Assembly (NCBI GenBank): GCA_963786195.1
Contig: CAWAYH010000011.1
Span: forward strand, 62,001-126,000
Length of the DNA stretch: 64,000 nucleotides
Origin: CAWAYH01 sp963786195
GTDB lineage: Bacteria > Acidobacteriota > Vicinamibacteria > Vicinamibacterales > 2-12-FULL-66-21
Reading direction: 5' to 3'
Shown here: positions 17,491 through 26,785 of the stretch, in pieces
How positions within the stretch are numbered: the first letter of the stretch is position 1
Layout of the letters: every line of letters starts with the position of its first letter
Translations under genes and position numbers: made by a program
The notes under the pieces: model-generated
Told to the model about the DNA's origin: nothing
Seen by the model: only the letters and a program-made list of their open reading frames with translations
The model's database searches: none

Positions 17491-18726
17491 CTAGACGCGC
17501 GCCCCTTTAGAGCCCAATGTCTGCGGAGCGCCGAACTCCCACAGGACGCGAGGAACAGCAATCGAGCCGTCGGCCTCCTGAAAGTTCTCCAGGATCGCGA
17601 TCATCGCGCGCGCAGTGATCGCCGTGCCGTTGAGCGTGTGGACGGGCTCTGGCTTCCCGGCGCGGCGAAAGCGGATCTCGAGTCGACGCGACTGGAAATC
17701 GGTCGTGTTCGACGTCGAGGTGATCTCGCGGTAACGCCCCTGACCAGGGAACCACGCTTCGATGTCGTACTTCTTCACGGCTGGCGCGCCGAGATCGCCT
17801 GCCGCGACATTGATCACGCGATAGGGAAGCTCGAGCGCCTTGACGAGCCCTTCCTCGATGGCGAGGAGGCGTTCGTGCTCATCAGCCGACGCCTCGGGCA
17901 CGCAGTACACGAACATCTCGACCTTGTCGAACTGGTGGACACGAAACATTCCGCGCGTGTCCTTGCCTGCTGCGCCGGCCTCTCGCCTGAAGCACGTCGA
18001 GTACGCGACGTAGCGGAGGGGCAGTTCCTCGAGAATCTCTCCCGCATGGAATGCCGCGACCGGCACCTCGGACGTGCCCACGAGGTAGAGCTCGTCCCGC
18101 TCGACGCCGTAGATGTTGACCGCGTCGGTCGGGAAGAAGCCGGTGCCGTACATGGCCTCCTCCCGGACGAGCACCGGTGGCAGCAACGGAATGTGCCCGT
18201 GCTCGGTGACGCGCGCCAGGGCGTACCGGTAGAGCGCCAGCTCCAGCAACGCGAGATCGCCGATACGATAGACGAAACGCGAACCAGAGACCTTGGTGCC
18301 GCGTGCCGCGTCGATCCAGCCGTGAGCCTGCGCCAGATCGAGATGGTCACGAGCCGCAAAATCGAACGATGGCTTCCGGCCGACTTCACGGAGGACCTCG
18401 TAGTCCTCCTCTCCGCCACTCGGCACATCGTCGGCCGGCGGGTTCGGGATGCGGTCCAGCAGATCCTTGCGGCGACGCTCAAGCTCCGCCAGGCTGGACT
18501 CGGTCTCCTGGAGCTGCTCCTTCGCCCGTTGCAACTCCTGCAGTTGATCGGGCGTGGGCTTCCCGGACGACTTCAGCTTCGCTCGCAACGCCTCTGCCGC
18601 GGTCGTGGCCAGTCGCCACGCCGCGTCGGCCTGGAGCAGCTCCTCGACGAGACCATCGGCGCCCTTGCGGGACAGCCTGTTGCGGTACGCGGTGGGATCC
18701 TTGCGCAGCTCGCGTATGTCGATCAC
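17491..18726 (-). CDS. serS: Serine--tRNA ligase
   Basis: The 411-residue class II synthetase starts with GTG. The N-terminal MIDIRELRKDPTAYRNRLSR begins the tRNA-binding coiled coil (to about residue 100). Motif 2 includes FRREAGAAGKDTRGMFRVHQ, and motif 3 is LNGTAITARAMIAILENFQ. It charges tRNA-Ser with serine in the cytoplasm. The upstream DUF1579 gene ends two bases before the start, so the two are probably co-transcribed. Confidence 0.97.
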   Translation of the reverse strand: MIDIRELRKDPTAYRNRLSRKGADGLVEELLQADAAWRLATTAAEALRAKLKSSGKPTPDQLQELQRAKEQLQETESSLAELERRRKDLLDRIPNPPADDVPSGGEEDYEVLREVGRKPSFDFAARDHLDLAQAHGWIDAARGTKVSGSRFVYRIGDLALLELALYRYALARVTEHGHIPLLPPVLVREEAMYGTGFFPTDAVNIYGVERDELYLVGTSEVPVAAFHAGEILEELPLRYVAYSTCFRREAGAAGKDTRGMFRVHQFDKVEMFVYCVPEASADEHERLLAIEEGLVKALELPYRVINVAAGDLGAPAVKKYDIEAWFPGQGRYREITSTSNTTDFQSRRLEIRFRRAGKPEPVHTLNGTAITARAMIAILENFQEADGSIAVPRVLWEFGAPQTLGSKGARV

Positions 18727-18728
18727 CG

Positions 18729-19268
18729 CTACGACGCCTTCGACACCCTGGTCGCCTTGCCCTGTTCGATGACCATCATCGGACCGCCATCCGCACCCAC
18801 CTCCAGTTTGAACGAGTACGATGTCGGCGTCTCTTCCGTGACGGTCGCCACGATCTTCATCTTCTTCCCCTCCATCGTCATCTCATCCGCCCACGTCCAG
18901 ACCTTGCCCTGCACCTGGCCGCGGACGAAAATGCCGTCGCCGAGGCTCGAGATCGAATAGAAGGTGTACGTCTGCCGAGCAGGGTCGTAGCTCATGGTCG
19001 ATTGGCCGGTCAGCGGTCCCTTCGGCCCGCTGCCCTTGGTCCGGCACACGAGGTGAAAGCCCCCTGAGAACCACTCGCACGTTTCGGCGGCGGCCACTTT
19101 TCCTCCTGGACCGAACGGCGAGTCCTTGGCCTCTCCCTCGAACTTCCACTGCCCCGCGAAATACGCGATTCGCTTGTGCTCGGGGCCGGGCGTGGGTTTC
19201 GGAGCCTGCGCGGTCACGGCCGCCGAGCCGAGCGCCAGCGCCACCGCGAAGAACGTGAACACTCGCAT
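18729..19268 (-). CDS. Exported DUF1579 family protein
   Basis: ATG 19268 follows a good Shine-Dalgarno (GGAGG) and opens a signal peptide (MRVFTFFAVALALGSAAVTA). The mature part (HKRIAYFAGQWKFEGEAKDS, FSGGFHLVCRTKGSG, YDPARQTYTFYSISS) is the DUF1579 beta-barrel pattern. The function of the family is unknown; a lipocalin-like ligand-binding role is often supposed. It sits two bases before serS. Three more related proteins occur in this window. Confidence 0.85.
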   Translation of the reverse strand: MRVFTFFAVALALGSAAVTAQAPKPTPGPEHKRIAYFAGQWKFEGEAKDSPFGPGGKVAAAETCEWFSGGFHLVCRTKGSGPKGPLTGQSTMSYDPARQTYTFYSISSLGDGIFVRGQVQGKVWTWADEMTMEGKKMKIVATVTEETPTSYSFKLEVGADGGPMMVIEQGKATRVSKAS

Positions 19269-19341
19269 AGGTCCTCCTTCACCATCTATTGCCGGGACTG
19301 TTCGTGCAGCGAAGTGTAGCGCAGGAAAAATCGTGTCGCAG

Positions 19342-19845
19342 TCATTCCACGGAGTAACCGAGGGCCCTGGCGTTTTCGCGGACTCGGTGGTCACGAGTCA
19401 CCACTGACATCAACTGCGGAGGCTCGCCGAGCGATTCTGCTGTCGCGATGTGCACCGCATCGAGCGTCCGAACTGGCTCGATGGGAAACGGGCGCTTGAC
19501 GCGCGCGAGCACCTCGTCTGTGACCGCCACGACGTAGCAGCGACGTTCGAACCGACGCAACGCCCGAAGGGCTGCGCGTTCCGCGTCAGGTGTCAGCCGT
19601 TCGCCAACACGCGCACGCACGATGGCGCGCGCGACCTCGGCAAGCGTCAGCGCGGACGTGATCCGGCGGGCCCTAGCCCGCAACGATTTCAGGGCTTCCG
19701 CGTCATGTTCGAGGAGCGCGGCGACGAGCGCACTCGCCTCGATGTAACGAAGGCCGACGACGGCACTCTCGGCCGACACAGGCCGAGACGCTTTGCGCCT
19801 GGCACGCGGAGGGCCACCGCTACGCTTCGCCACGGTCCGCGTCAA
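19342..19845 (-). CDS. PIN-domain toxin (VapC-like)
   Basis: The protein has ~167 residues with a basic N-terminal extension. The PIN core has acidic positions in RYIEASALVAALL (Glu where Asp is usual), LTLAEVARAI, LDAVHIATAESLG and VTRDHRVRENARALG. These would bind metal for RNase activity. The gene overlaps the end of the antitoxin by 26 bases. The start is TTG 19845 or a GTG four codons later. Such toxins typically cleave tRNA or rRNA when the antitoxin is lost; the target is unknown. Confidence 0.82.
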   Translation of the reverse strand: MTRTVAKRSGGPPRARRKASRPVSAESAVVGLRYIEASALVAALLEHDAEALKSLRARARRITSALTLAEVARAIVRARVGERLTPDAERAALRALRRFERRCYVVAVTDEVLARVKRPFPIEPVRTLDAVHIATAESLGEPPQLMSVVTRDHRVRENARALGYSVE

Positions 19846-20110
19846 TCAGTTCCGAAGCGGTGCCAGGCGGGAGCCGGATGTCCGGCCAATCTTCCGTCGG
19901 GTCGCCGGGCTCGAGCGGTGGCCGGATCACCCCCGCCGCCACGAGCTCGTCGAAACGGCTGGGCCCGCGCCCTCTGTCTGTACTTCCAGGCGGAACAAGC
20001 TCTGCCACGACCCGGCCGTGCGCCGTGATCGCGATGCGCTCGCCCGCTTCGATGCGGCGGATGTAGCGACTGAGATTGTCTTTCAGCTCGCGAATGCCGG
20101 CTGACGTCAT
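19820..20110 (-). CDS. Phd/YefM-family antitoxin
   Basis: The 96-residue protein begins MTSAGIRELKDNLSRYIRRI and continues ERIAITAHGRVVAELVPP, the standard Phd/YefM DNA-binding fold. The C-terminal half is Pro- and acid-rich, as expected for the toxin-wrapping tail. It lies first in the operon and overlaps the PIN gene. It probably represses its own promoter at 20118-20145. Confidence 0.88.
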   Translation of the reverse strand: MTSAGIRELKDNLSRYIRRIEAGERIAITAHGRVVAELVPPGSTDRGRGPSRFDELVAAGVIRPPLEPGDPTEDWPDIRLPPGTASELIDADRGEA

Positions 20111-20117
20111 GTTCTAC

Positions 20118-20145
20118 AATATAGCCACATATGGCCACATTGCAA
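20118..20145 (-). promoter_or_regulatory. Promoter/operator of the Phd-PIN operon
   Basis: On the minus strand TTGCAA (20145-20140) and TATATT (20123-20118) are 16 bases apart and end seven bases before the antitoxin ATG, so the transcript would be almost leaderless. The spacer holds two direct copies of TGTGGC, a candidate antitoxin-binding site. Confidence 0.6.
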
Positions 20146-20283
20146 CTACGGCACAGATCCTCAAAGCCGAAATCGAGAAAGTAGCCAGCGTCCCGGGTCT
20201 CGTCTCTCCTTACCAGCTTAGGAGAGCACCAGAACTCCATCTGAGGCACTCAGAGCCGATACGTAGCCGCGCGGGTGTGGCAG

Positions 20284-22706
20284 CTATTCCGCGCGCAGCG
20301 CGATCGACGGGTCCACTCTAATCGCGCGCGCGGCGGGAATCAGCGTCGCCAGGGCGGCGACCAGCAGCAGCCCCAACGGCAGCGCGACGAACGTCAGCGG
20401 GTCGCGCGCGCTGACCCCGAACAGCAGCCCCGACAGGAAGCGCGTCAGCGCGAACGCGCCGGCGAGGCCGAGCGCGAGACCCGTTCCGCCGATCGTGAGC
20501 CCTTCCATCAGCACCATTCGCAGGACGTCGCCGCGGCGCGCGCCGAGGGCCATGCGGATGCCAATCTCCTGCGTCCGCTGCGCGGTCGAGTAGGCCATGA
20601 CGCCGTAGATCCCTATCGCGGCGAGCGTGAGCGCGACGATCGAAAACAAAGCGAGCAGCAGCGTCGTGAAACGCCGGTTGGCCTGCGATCGGGCCAGGAT
20701 CGCGTCCACCGTCCGGATGCTCGCGACCGGCTGATTCCGATCGATCGCCCAGACCTCGGCCTGCGCCGCCTTGGCGATTGCGAGCGGATCGCCGGCCGTG
20801 CGCACGAGCGCGTACACGGAAGGATCCGCCGCCTGCGCCTGCGGGAAGTAGACCTCGGCCCAGGGCGCCCGCTCGAGCCCGCCTCGGCGGGTGTCCGCCA
20901 CGACACCGACGATGGTCTGCCAACGCGCGTTGGGGTTGGACGGACTGTTGAACGTCATGCGCCGGCCGAGCGCATCACCCTTCGGGAAAAAGCGCCGCAC
21001 GAGCGACTCGTTGACGATGGCGACCGGCAGCGAGCCTGCCGCGTCCGCGTCCGTGAAGAGACGCCCCTGCTTCAAAGGAATCCGGAGTGTCGTGAAGTAG
21101 CCCGAGCGTCACCGCGTCGTACGGAACGGGAGTGTTCGGCGCTCCCGGATCGGGTGGAGGCTGTCCCTCGACGGCAAGACTGGACGAGTTCGGGAGCGCC
21201 GGCAGCAGAATCGAGCTGCCGATGCCGACGTCCTCCACGCCTGGCAGCGATCGCAGCCGCGCGGCGAGATCACTGAAGAAGCTCACGACGCGGGCATCGT
21301 CTCCGTAGCGCGCCCCGGGCAGGTCGATCCGCATCGCAAGCACATTGCGCGGCTCGAAGCCGAGGTTCACGCGATTCATTGCCAGGAAGGTGCGGACGAG
21401 CAGGCCGGCACCGATGAGCAGCACGAGCGCGACGGCGATCTCGACGACGGCGACAGCCGATCGCATGCGGCGTCCGCGCGCGCCCTCGCTTCCTGCGCGT
21501 CCTCCCTCCTTCAGCGTTTCCCCGGCGGACGTTGCGGCGCCCTGGAAGATCGGCGCCAGTGCCAAACAGAAGGCCGGTGACGAGCGCCGCGAGCGCCGTG
21601 TACACGACGATCGGCGTGTCGATGCGCACGGCGGACAGGTGGGGCACGTTGGACGGCGCGAGCGATTGCAGCGCCTGGATGCCCCATGCCGCGACGAGCA
21701 GTCCCGCGATGCCGCCCGCGAACGCGAGCACGAGGCTCTCGGTCAACATCTGGCGGATCAAGCGCCGGCGGCCCGCGCCGAGCGCCGCGCGAATCGCGAG
21801 CTCCTTCTGGCGCGACGCGGCGCGGGTCAGCAGCAGGTTCGCGACGTTCGCGCAGGCGATCAGCAGCACGAAGCAGACGGCGCCGAGCAGGATGAGCAGC
21901 GGCCGGCGCACGTCACCGACGATCTCCTCGTGCATGGCCACGAGCCGGACGCCGAGGCCGGCGTTCGTCGGATACTGCTTCTCCAGGCCCAGCGCGATCG
22001 CGTCCATCTCGGACTGTGCGGTGCCGCGCGCCACGCCAGGTTTCAGCCGGCCGATGATGGTGAGCCAGTAGGAACCGCGGGACTGGAGCAGCGACGCGAA
22101 CTGGCGGGTGTGCGCGAGCGGCAGCCAGACCTGGGCGTCCGCGGGGTGCGCGAAGCCCTGGGGCATGACGCCAACCACGCGGCGCGCGATGCCGTTGAGC
22201 GAGATGGTCCGGCCGATGACGCCAGGATCCGAGCCGAATCGCGACTGCCACAGCCCGTGCCCGAGCAGCGCGACATCGGCGCCGCCGACCGTCCACTGCT
22301 CAGTGGTGAATCCGCGGCCGAACGCCGGCGCTACGCCGAGCGTGTCGAAGAAGTTCGCGGTGACGACCGCGCCGCGCACCTGCGCCGGATCGCCGGCACC
22401 GGTCAGCGTGAAGCCGGCGCCCGTGTACGCCGTCATGTTCTCAAAGGACGAGCTCTGCCGCATCCAGTCCTGGTAGTTCGGATACGTGCCGACGTCCTTG
22501 TCGAACCCCTGGCGCGGGTTGTAGGTCCACAGGAACATCAGGCGATCGGGATCCGGATAGGGGAGCGGCCGCAGCAGGACCGCATTCACGACGGTGAAGA
22601 TCGCGGCGTTGGCGCCGATGCCCAACGCGAGCGTGACGATCGCGACGATCGTGAAGATCGGCTTTTTCCTGAGGCTTCTGAGTGCGTACAGCAAGTCGTG
22701 TTTCAT
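20284..22706 (-). CDS. ADOP-family FtsX/MacB-like permease (two frameshifts)
   Basis: About 807 residues once two breaks are repaired. The start MKHDLLYALRSLRKKPIFTI leads into the first membrane helix (VAIVTLALGIGANAAIFTVV). A MacB-type periplasmic core and FtsX transmembrane blocks follow twice, the usual plan of acidobacterial duplicated permeases. Frame changes are at about 21560 (one extra base before LAPIFQGAAT) and about 21102 (one extra base in a C-run before YFTTLRIPL). Both restore family sequence when one base is removed. The cognate ATPase is not nearby. It is probably a transporter subunit for export or lipoprotein handling; the substrate is unknown. Confidence 0.85.
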
Positions 22707-22711
22707 GGGGG

Positions 22712-22800
22712 ATACGAGCTACGAACTACCGAGCCACCGAGCCACCGAGCCACCGAGCCACCGAGCCACCGAACTACGAGCTACCGAGCAACGAGCGACC
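22712..22800. repeat. Tandem array of accgagcc units
   Basis: Five consecutive copies of the 8-mer accgagcc are flanked by variants gaactacc and gagctacc. Units of the same family make up the array at 3255-3436. The array sits between the two permease genes just before a REP-like element. Confidence 0.7.
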
Positions 22801-22805
22801 GAGCC

Positions 22806-22850
22806 CCGACCCTTCGACAGGCTCAGGGTCGGCCCGCGCGTCGTCGAGGG
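22806..22850. repeat. REP-like dispersed element, copy 2 (inverted)
   Basis: This is the reverse complement of the element at 6607-6651 with only a few differences (for example gcgcggg for gctcggg). The cgacccttcgacaggctcag half can fold on itself. It lies just after the stop of the downstream permease gene at 22855. Confidence 0.75.
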
Positions 22851-22854
22851 CCGA

Positions 22855-25227
22855 CTACGAGCTGCGAAGCGCCGTCATCGGATCGACCCGTGTCGCGCGC
22901 CACGCCGGCACCCAGCTCGCGGCGACCGCCACCACCAGCAGCAATAGGCCGCCTCCGGCGAACGCGACCGGATCGCGTGCGGTGATGCCGACCAGCTGAT
23001 TCTGCATCAACCGCGTCACCGCCGCGGATCCCGCGAGGCCGAGCGCGACCCCCACCGTCGCAATGAGCAGCCCCTCGCCGAGCACGAGCGAGATGACGTC
23101 GCGCCGCGCGGCCCCGAGCGCCATCCGAACGCCGATTTCGTGCGTGCGCTGCGCGGTCGAGTACGAGATGACGCCGTAGATGCCGATCGCGGCCAGCACG
23201 ACGGCGAGCACGGCGAACCCAGCCACAAGCACCATGTTGAAGCGCGGCGCGGCGACGGTGTCAGCGACGACGTCGGTCATCGGCCGCACGTTGGCAGCCG
23301 ACAGCGCCGGATCGACGCTGGACACGACGCTGCGGATGGAGCCCGCGAGCGCCGCCGGCTGGCCGGTCGTCCGGACCATCACGTACAGCCAAAGGAACGG
23401 CGTTTGGGCGAACGGCGTGTAAAGCGTCGGGTTCGCGTCGCGGTCGAGCCCGCGGTACTTGACGTCCCCGACGACGCCCACGATTGTGCGCCAGTCATTC
23501 GCGTACTCGGGATTGATCAGGCGGATCCGCTTGCCGATCGGATCCTGGCCGGCGAACAGGCGGTTCGCGAGCGTCTCGTTGATGATGGCCACCGGGAGGC
23601 CGGCGGCCGTGTCGCCAGCTTCGAACTGGCGGCCACGCCGGATCGGCGCACCGAGCGCGGTGAAGTTTCCCGGTGACGCCGCCATGAAAAACGCGAACGC
23701 ATCGTCCGCATCGAGTGAGCGGCCTTCGATCTCGAAGCGCGTGTTGCGCTGCGGGGTGACCGTCGGCAGTCCGGTCGAGCCGCCCGCGGCCTGAACGCCC
23801 GGGAGCTGCGCCAGGCGATCGATGAGCGCCTCTGCCGCGCGAGCGCGGGCGGGGCCGTCCGGCAGCTTGAGGAACTGCACCATGAACGTGGTGACGCTCT
23901 CCGGATCGAAGCCCGGATTGCGCGATGTCAGTGTCATGAAGCTCCGGACCAGCAGGCCGGCGCCGACGAGGACGATGACCGCCAGCGCGGTTTCGGCGAC
24001 GACGATCGTCCGGCGGATCGCGCGGCCGCGCGACGTGCCCGCGACGCCGCGGCCTCCCTCCTTCAACGCCAGCGCACGGCCCGCGACGCTGTGCAGGGCG
24101 GGCGCGAGCCCGAAGAAGAGCCCGGTGATTACCGTCGCGCCGAGCGCAAACGCGAGCACGCGCGCGTCCAGCCCGATGCCCTCGGCGCGAGGCACGCGCG
24201 CCTCGAGCATCGCCGGCAGCGCGGCGACGCCCCACAAGGCGAGCAGCGCGCCTGCCACGCCGCCCGCGGCCGCGAGCACAAAGCTCTCGGTCGCGAGCTG
24301 CTGCAGCAGCCGTTTCCGTCCGGCGCCGAGCGCGGAACGGATCGCGATTTCGCGCTCACGCCCGGTCGCGCGCGCCAGCATCAGGTTCGCCACGTTGGCA
24401 CACGCGATGAGCAACAACAGCCCGACCGTCGTGAGCAGCACGACAAGCGCCGGCCGTATGTCGCCGACGAGATCCTCGTACAGCGGGTCCAGCGTGAGCT
24501 CCACGTCCTTGTTCGTGGCCGGATACGTCCGTGCGAGTTGCTCGCTGATGCCCTGGAGCTCCGACCGCGCCTGGGCGAGCGTGACGTCCGTGCGCAGCCG
24601 TCCGACGACCGTAAAGATCCTCAATGCACGGTTTCGGGCTTGCGCCGGCGACTTCGCCTCCATGGTGCCGAGCGTCGTCCACAACTGGAACTCGGAGCGC
24701 GGGTATCGGAACCAGGCGGGCGCGACGCCAATCACCGTGTAGGCGGTGCCGGTCAGGTCGATCGTGCGGCCGAGCACCGATGGATCGCCGCCGAACATCG
24801 ACTGCCACAGGCCGTAGCCGATGACGACGGTGTCCTGCTGCGCATCCTCTTCCGTGAAGTTCCGGCCGAGGACTGGTTGCACGCCGAGCAGCGGCAGAAG
24901 GTCGCGGGAAATGACGCCGCCAAGCACCTGCCGGGCTTCGGCCTCCGTCCGCATGGTGTAGAGGTTCGACGCCCACAGCGCGGTCGCCTCGAACGACCGT
25001 GCCATACGCTGGAGGTCTCTGTAGTCCGGCAGAGACGTCCGCGTGACCACCAGACGTTCGGGAGCCGTGTAGGGCAGCGGTTTCAGGAGCACCGCGTTCA
25101 CGACCGTGAAGATCGCCGTCGTCGCGCCAATTCCCAGCGCGAGCGTCGCGACGGCCACGAGCGTGAACCCGGGGGTTCGAAGGAAGGCCCGGACGGCGTA
25201 CTTGATGTCGTTCAGGACAGCCTGCAT
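22855..25227 (-). CDS. ADOP-family FtsX/MacB-like permease
   Basis: An intact 790-residue protein beginning MQAVLNDIKYAVRAFLRTPG. The N-terminal helix (LVAVATLALGIGATTAIFTV) is followed by a MacB-like periplasmic core (residues ~60-240), an FtsX block (~270-400), and a second core and FtsX block ending in PAWRATRVDPMTALRSS. This duplicated layout without its own ATPase is the ADOP type common in Acidobacteria. It is a paralogue of the preceding permease and lies in tandem with it, separated by repeats. Substrate and energy partner are unknown. Confidence 0.92.
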   Translation of the reverse strand: MQAVLNDIKYAVRAFLRTPGFTLVAVATLALGIGATTAIFTVVNAVLLKPLPYTAPERLVVTRTSLPDYRDLQRMARSFEATALWASNLYTMRTEAEARQVLGGVISRDLLPLLGVQPVLGRNFTEEDAQQDTVVIGYGLWQSMFGGDPSVLGRTIDLTGTAYTVIGVAPAWFRYPRSEFQLWTTLGTMEAKSPAQARNRALRIFTVVGRLRTDVTLAQARSELQGISEQLARTYPATNKDVELTLDPLYEDLVGDIRPALVVLLTTVGLLLLIACANVANLMLARATGREREIAIRSALGAGRKRLLQQLATESFVLAAAGGVAGALLALWGVAALPAMLEARVPRAEGIGLDARVLAFALGATVITGLFFGLAPALHSVAGRALALKEGGRGVAGTSRGRAIRRTIVVAETALAVIVLVGAGLLVRSFMTLTSRNPGFDPESVTTFMVQFLKLPDGPARARAAEALIDRLAQLPGVQAAGGSTGLPTVTPQRNTRFEIEGRSLDADDAFAFFMAASPGNFTALGAPIRRGRQFEAGDTAAGLPVAIINETLANRLFAGQDPIGKRIRLINPEYANDWRTIVGVVGDVKYRGLDRDANPTLYTPFAQTPFLWLYVMVRTTGQPAALAGSIRSVVSSVDPALSAANVRPMTDVVADTVAAPRFNMVLVAGFAVLAVVLAAIGIYGVISYSTAQRTHEIGVRMALGAARRDVISLVLGEGLLIATVGVALGLAGSAAVTRLMQNQLVGITARDPVAFAGGGLLLLVVAVAASWVPAWRATRVDPMTALRSS

Positions 25228-25279
25228 AAGGAGTTAGGCGGAGCGAGCCGCCCGTTGGTTAGCTTCATTCTCGCCCTGA

Positions 25280-25351
25280 GGGTCAGATCTTGTATTTCAA
25301 CATGTCGAGGAGGGTCAGATCCTTGACATGTTGAAATACAAGATCTGACCC
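25280..25351. repeat. 27-bp perfect inverted repeat, REP/RAYT-style hairpin
   Basis: The left arm (25280-25306, starting gggtcagatcttgtatttca) is exactly complementary to the right arm (25325-25351). The 18-base loop contains another gggtcagatc. AT-rich arms with gggtcag ends look like the palindromes moved by REP-associated tyrosine transposases. No transposase is present in the window. Confidence 0.7.
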
Positions 25352-25447
25352 CGTTCAGCAGCTAGCCTCTCGAACCCTTGCTCTTCGGGGATGAGCGTAC
25401 GGATTTCGGCTCCGGCGACGGCGCTTGACTGGTACCGAGGTGGGGGG

Positions 25448-25558
25448 CTAGTGCTGCGCGGCAGATTCAGCGAAGACCACCCGATTGCCCGCGGGGTCGG
25501 TTACCGTGGCGGTCTTCACGGAGCCTGATGTGGTGGTGATCGAGACCGCCGCCAATCG
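25448..25558 (-). pseudogene. C-terminal fragment of a VOC (glyoxalase-fold) protein
   Basis: The minus strand reads about 36 codons ending VTDPAGNRVVFAESAAQH and a TAG stop. DPAGNRVVF is the typical last strand of VOC-family proteins. No start or N-terminal part is present; the frame abuts the stop of the neighbouring gene. It is a remnant, possibly left by the rearrangement that brought in the hairpin at 25280. Between this stop and the hairpin another short tail-like frame (SSPKSKGSRG) can be read but not assigned. Confidence 0.5.
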
Positions 25559-25945
25559 TCAGCGATCGATGCCGTAGTGTTTCTTGACCTTCGCGACGAT
25601 CTGCGGATCGGTCAGCTTGTCCGTGGTCTCGATTCCGACAATACGCTCAGCCAGCGCCTTGGAGCGGCTGAGACGCTCTTTGAGTTGCAGCTTGGCCTCA
25701 CCAGGCCCGAAGATCAGAAGGGCCTCGGGTTGCCCCAGCTGACTGATGACCTCGTCGTAGTACCGGTCAAGGTGTTGGCCGTGGCGTTCTTCGTAATGTT
25801 TCTCGCCCTCGCCGTCCTGCGGGCCTGAATAACGAGCGTGCGGTCCGACGTCGGAGTCCAGCGTCGTGGCGGTGACACGATCCGCAGAGGCGGACACGAT
25901 CACCGCCTTCTTGTGGTCGATCCAAATCCCTACTTTGTGGTTCAT
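25559..25945 (-). CDS. Release-factor-like (baeRF / translational machinery-type) small protein
   Basis: The 128-residue protein starts MNHKVGIWIDHKKAVIVSAS. It ends with ALLIFGPGEAKLQLKERL and IVGIETTDKLTDPQIVAKVK. This resembles the eRF1 domain-like proteins annotated as translational machinery protein or bacterial/archaeal release-factor homologues. It lacks any peptide-release GGQ motif. The ATG overlaps the preceding DUF1579 stop as ATGA. The function is unknown; ribosome-associated stress roles are guessed for the family. Confidence 0.65.
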   Translation of the reverse strand: MNHKVGIWIDHKKAVIVSASADRVTATTLDSDVGPHARYSGPQDGEGEKHYEERHGQHLDRYYDEVISQLGQPEALLIFGPGEAKLQLKERLSRSKALAERIVGIETTDKLTDPQIVAKVKKHYGIDR

Positions 25946-26475
25946 GGCACCTTCGATGCCTTGACGTCCCAGAACGTTTCCCAACTCGAGCCGTCGCTCG
26001 ACTGCTCCCATTTGCTCTTCATGGTGTTACCGGCGTCGCTGAACGCAGTCGTGCATCGCACTATCACCGACTTGCCCTGCATTGGCCAGTTTCCCGCCAA
26101 CGTCCAGGTGCCATCGCGTTCGTGCGACTGCCATTCATGGGCGAGGCCATAGTTGTAGAAGGTGTGCGTGGGATAACTCTGGCTCTGAGCGTCATAGCCG
26201 ATGATCTCGATGCACGCGGCCGCGCTGTCTCCTACCTGCCCCTCGAAGCGATGAACAAGAAAGAACTCACCCGGCAACCACTCGTACGTTTCCACCGCCC
26301 GGATCTCTGAGGCAGGGCCAACCGGGCTCTCGCATTGCTGACCTTCCGTGTGCCACGTGCCCACGAACACGTTCAAGCGCTGGTGCCCAGCGCCTGGCTT
26401 TGGTGACTGATTTCGCCTCCCAACATCATTGGTCAGGAGCGCATCATTGCTCAGGAGCGCATCTGTGCCGGTCAT
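25942..26475 (-). CDS. DUF1579 family protein
   Basis: The 177-residue protein has no signal peptide. The core HQRLNVFVGTWHTEGQQCES, EWLPGEFFLVHRFEGQVG and YDAQSQSYPTHTFYNYGLA follow the DUF1579 pattern (GTW, FFLVHR, YD, TFYNYG). It ends in a four-base overlap with the release-factor-like gene, so the two are co-translated. The role is unknown; homologues are common beside DoxX and DUF1801 genes. Confidence 0.8.
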   Translation of the reverse strand: MTGTDALLSNDALLTNDVGRRNQSPKPGAGHQRLNVFVGTWHTEGQQCESPVGPASEIRAVETYEWLPGEFFLVHRFEGQVGDSAAACIEIIGYDAQSQSYPTHTFYNYGLAHEWQSHERDGTWTLAGNWPMQGKSVIVRCTTAFSDAGNTMKSKWEQSSDGSSWETFWDVKASKVP

Positions 26476-26499
26476 TGACGTGTGCTCACTGGCTGACGA

Positions 26500-26652
26500 C
26501 TATGCGAGCGTGCGACGACCGCCCAGCAGCCCCACGAGGAACAGCACGATCGCAACGACCAGCAGCACATGGACGAATGAGCCAATGGTGTAGATCCCGA
26601 CGAATCCCAGCAACCACGCAATCAGCAGAATTACAGCTATGGTGTACAGCAT
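26500..26652 (-). CDS. Small two-helix membrane protein, lmo0937/DUF5670-like
   Basis: A 50-residue protein beginning MLYTIAVILLIAWLLGFVGI and ending LFLVGLLGGRRTLA, with two hydrophobic helices and little else. Length and sequence fit the lmo0937-type small membrane proteins, often stress-induced. A Shine-Dalgarno (AAGGGAG) precedes ATG 26652. The longer upstream frame is not coding. Confidence 0.8.
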   Translation of the reverse strand: MLYTIAVILLIAWLLGFVGIYTIGSFVHVLLVVAIVLFLVGLLGGRRTLA

Positions 26653-26785
26653 CGCGATCGCTCCCTTTTGAGGTGCGAGTTCGTCTCTCGCCCAATGAAC
26701 AGGGGCGGAGCCGTCTACGACTCCGCTACCCACACAGCATGCGGCAACGCGAACGAATGCGCTGTGCAGTTGAGGACACCCGCTT

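Noticed and set aside
22712..22800. Possible CRISPR-like array
   Set aside because: Units are 8 bases without unique spacers and no cas genes exist in the window.
24091..25326. Plus-strand frame antisense to the second permease
   Set aside because: Mirror of an intact, well-conserved gene; no motif.
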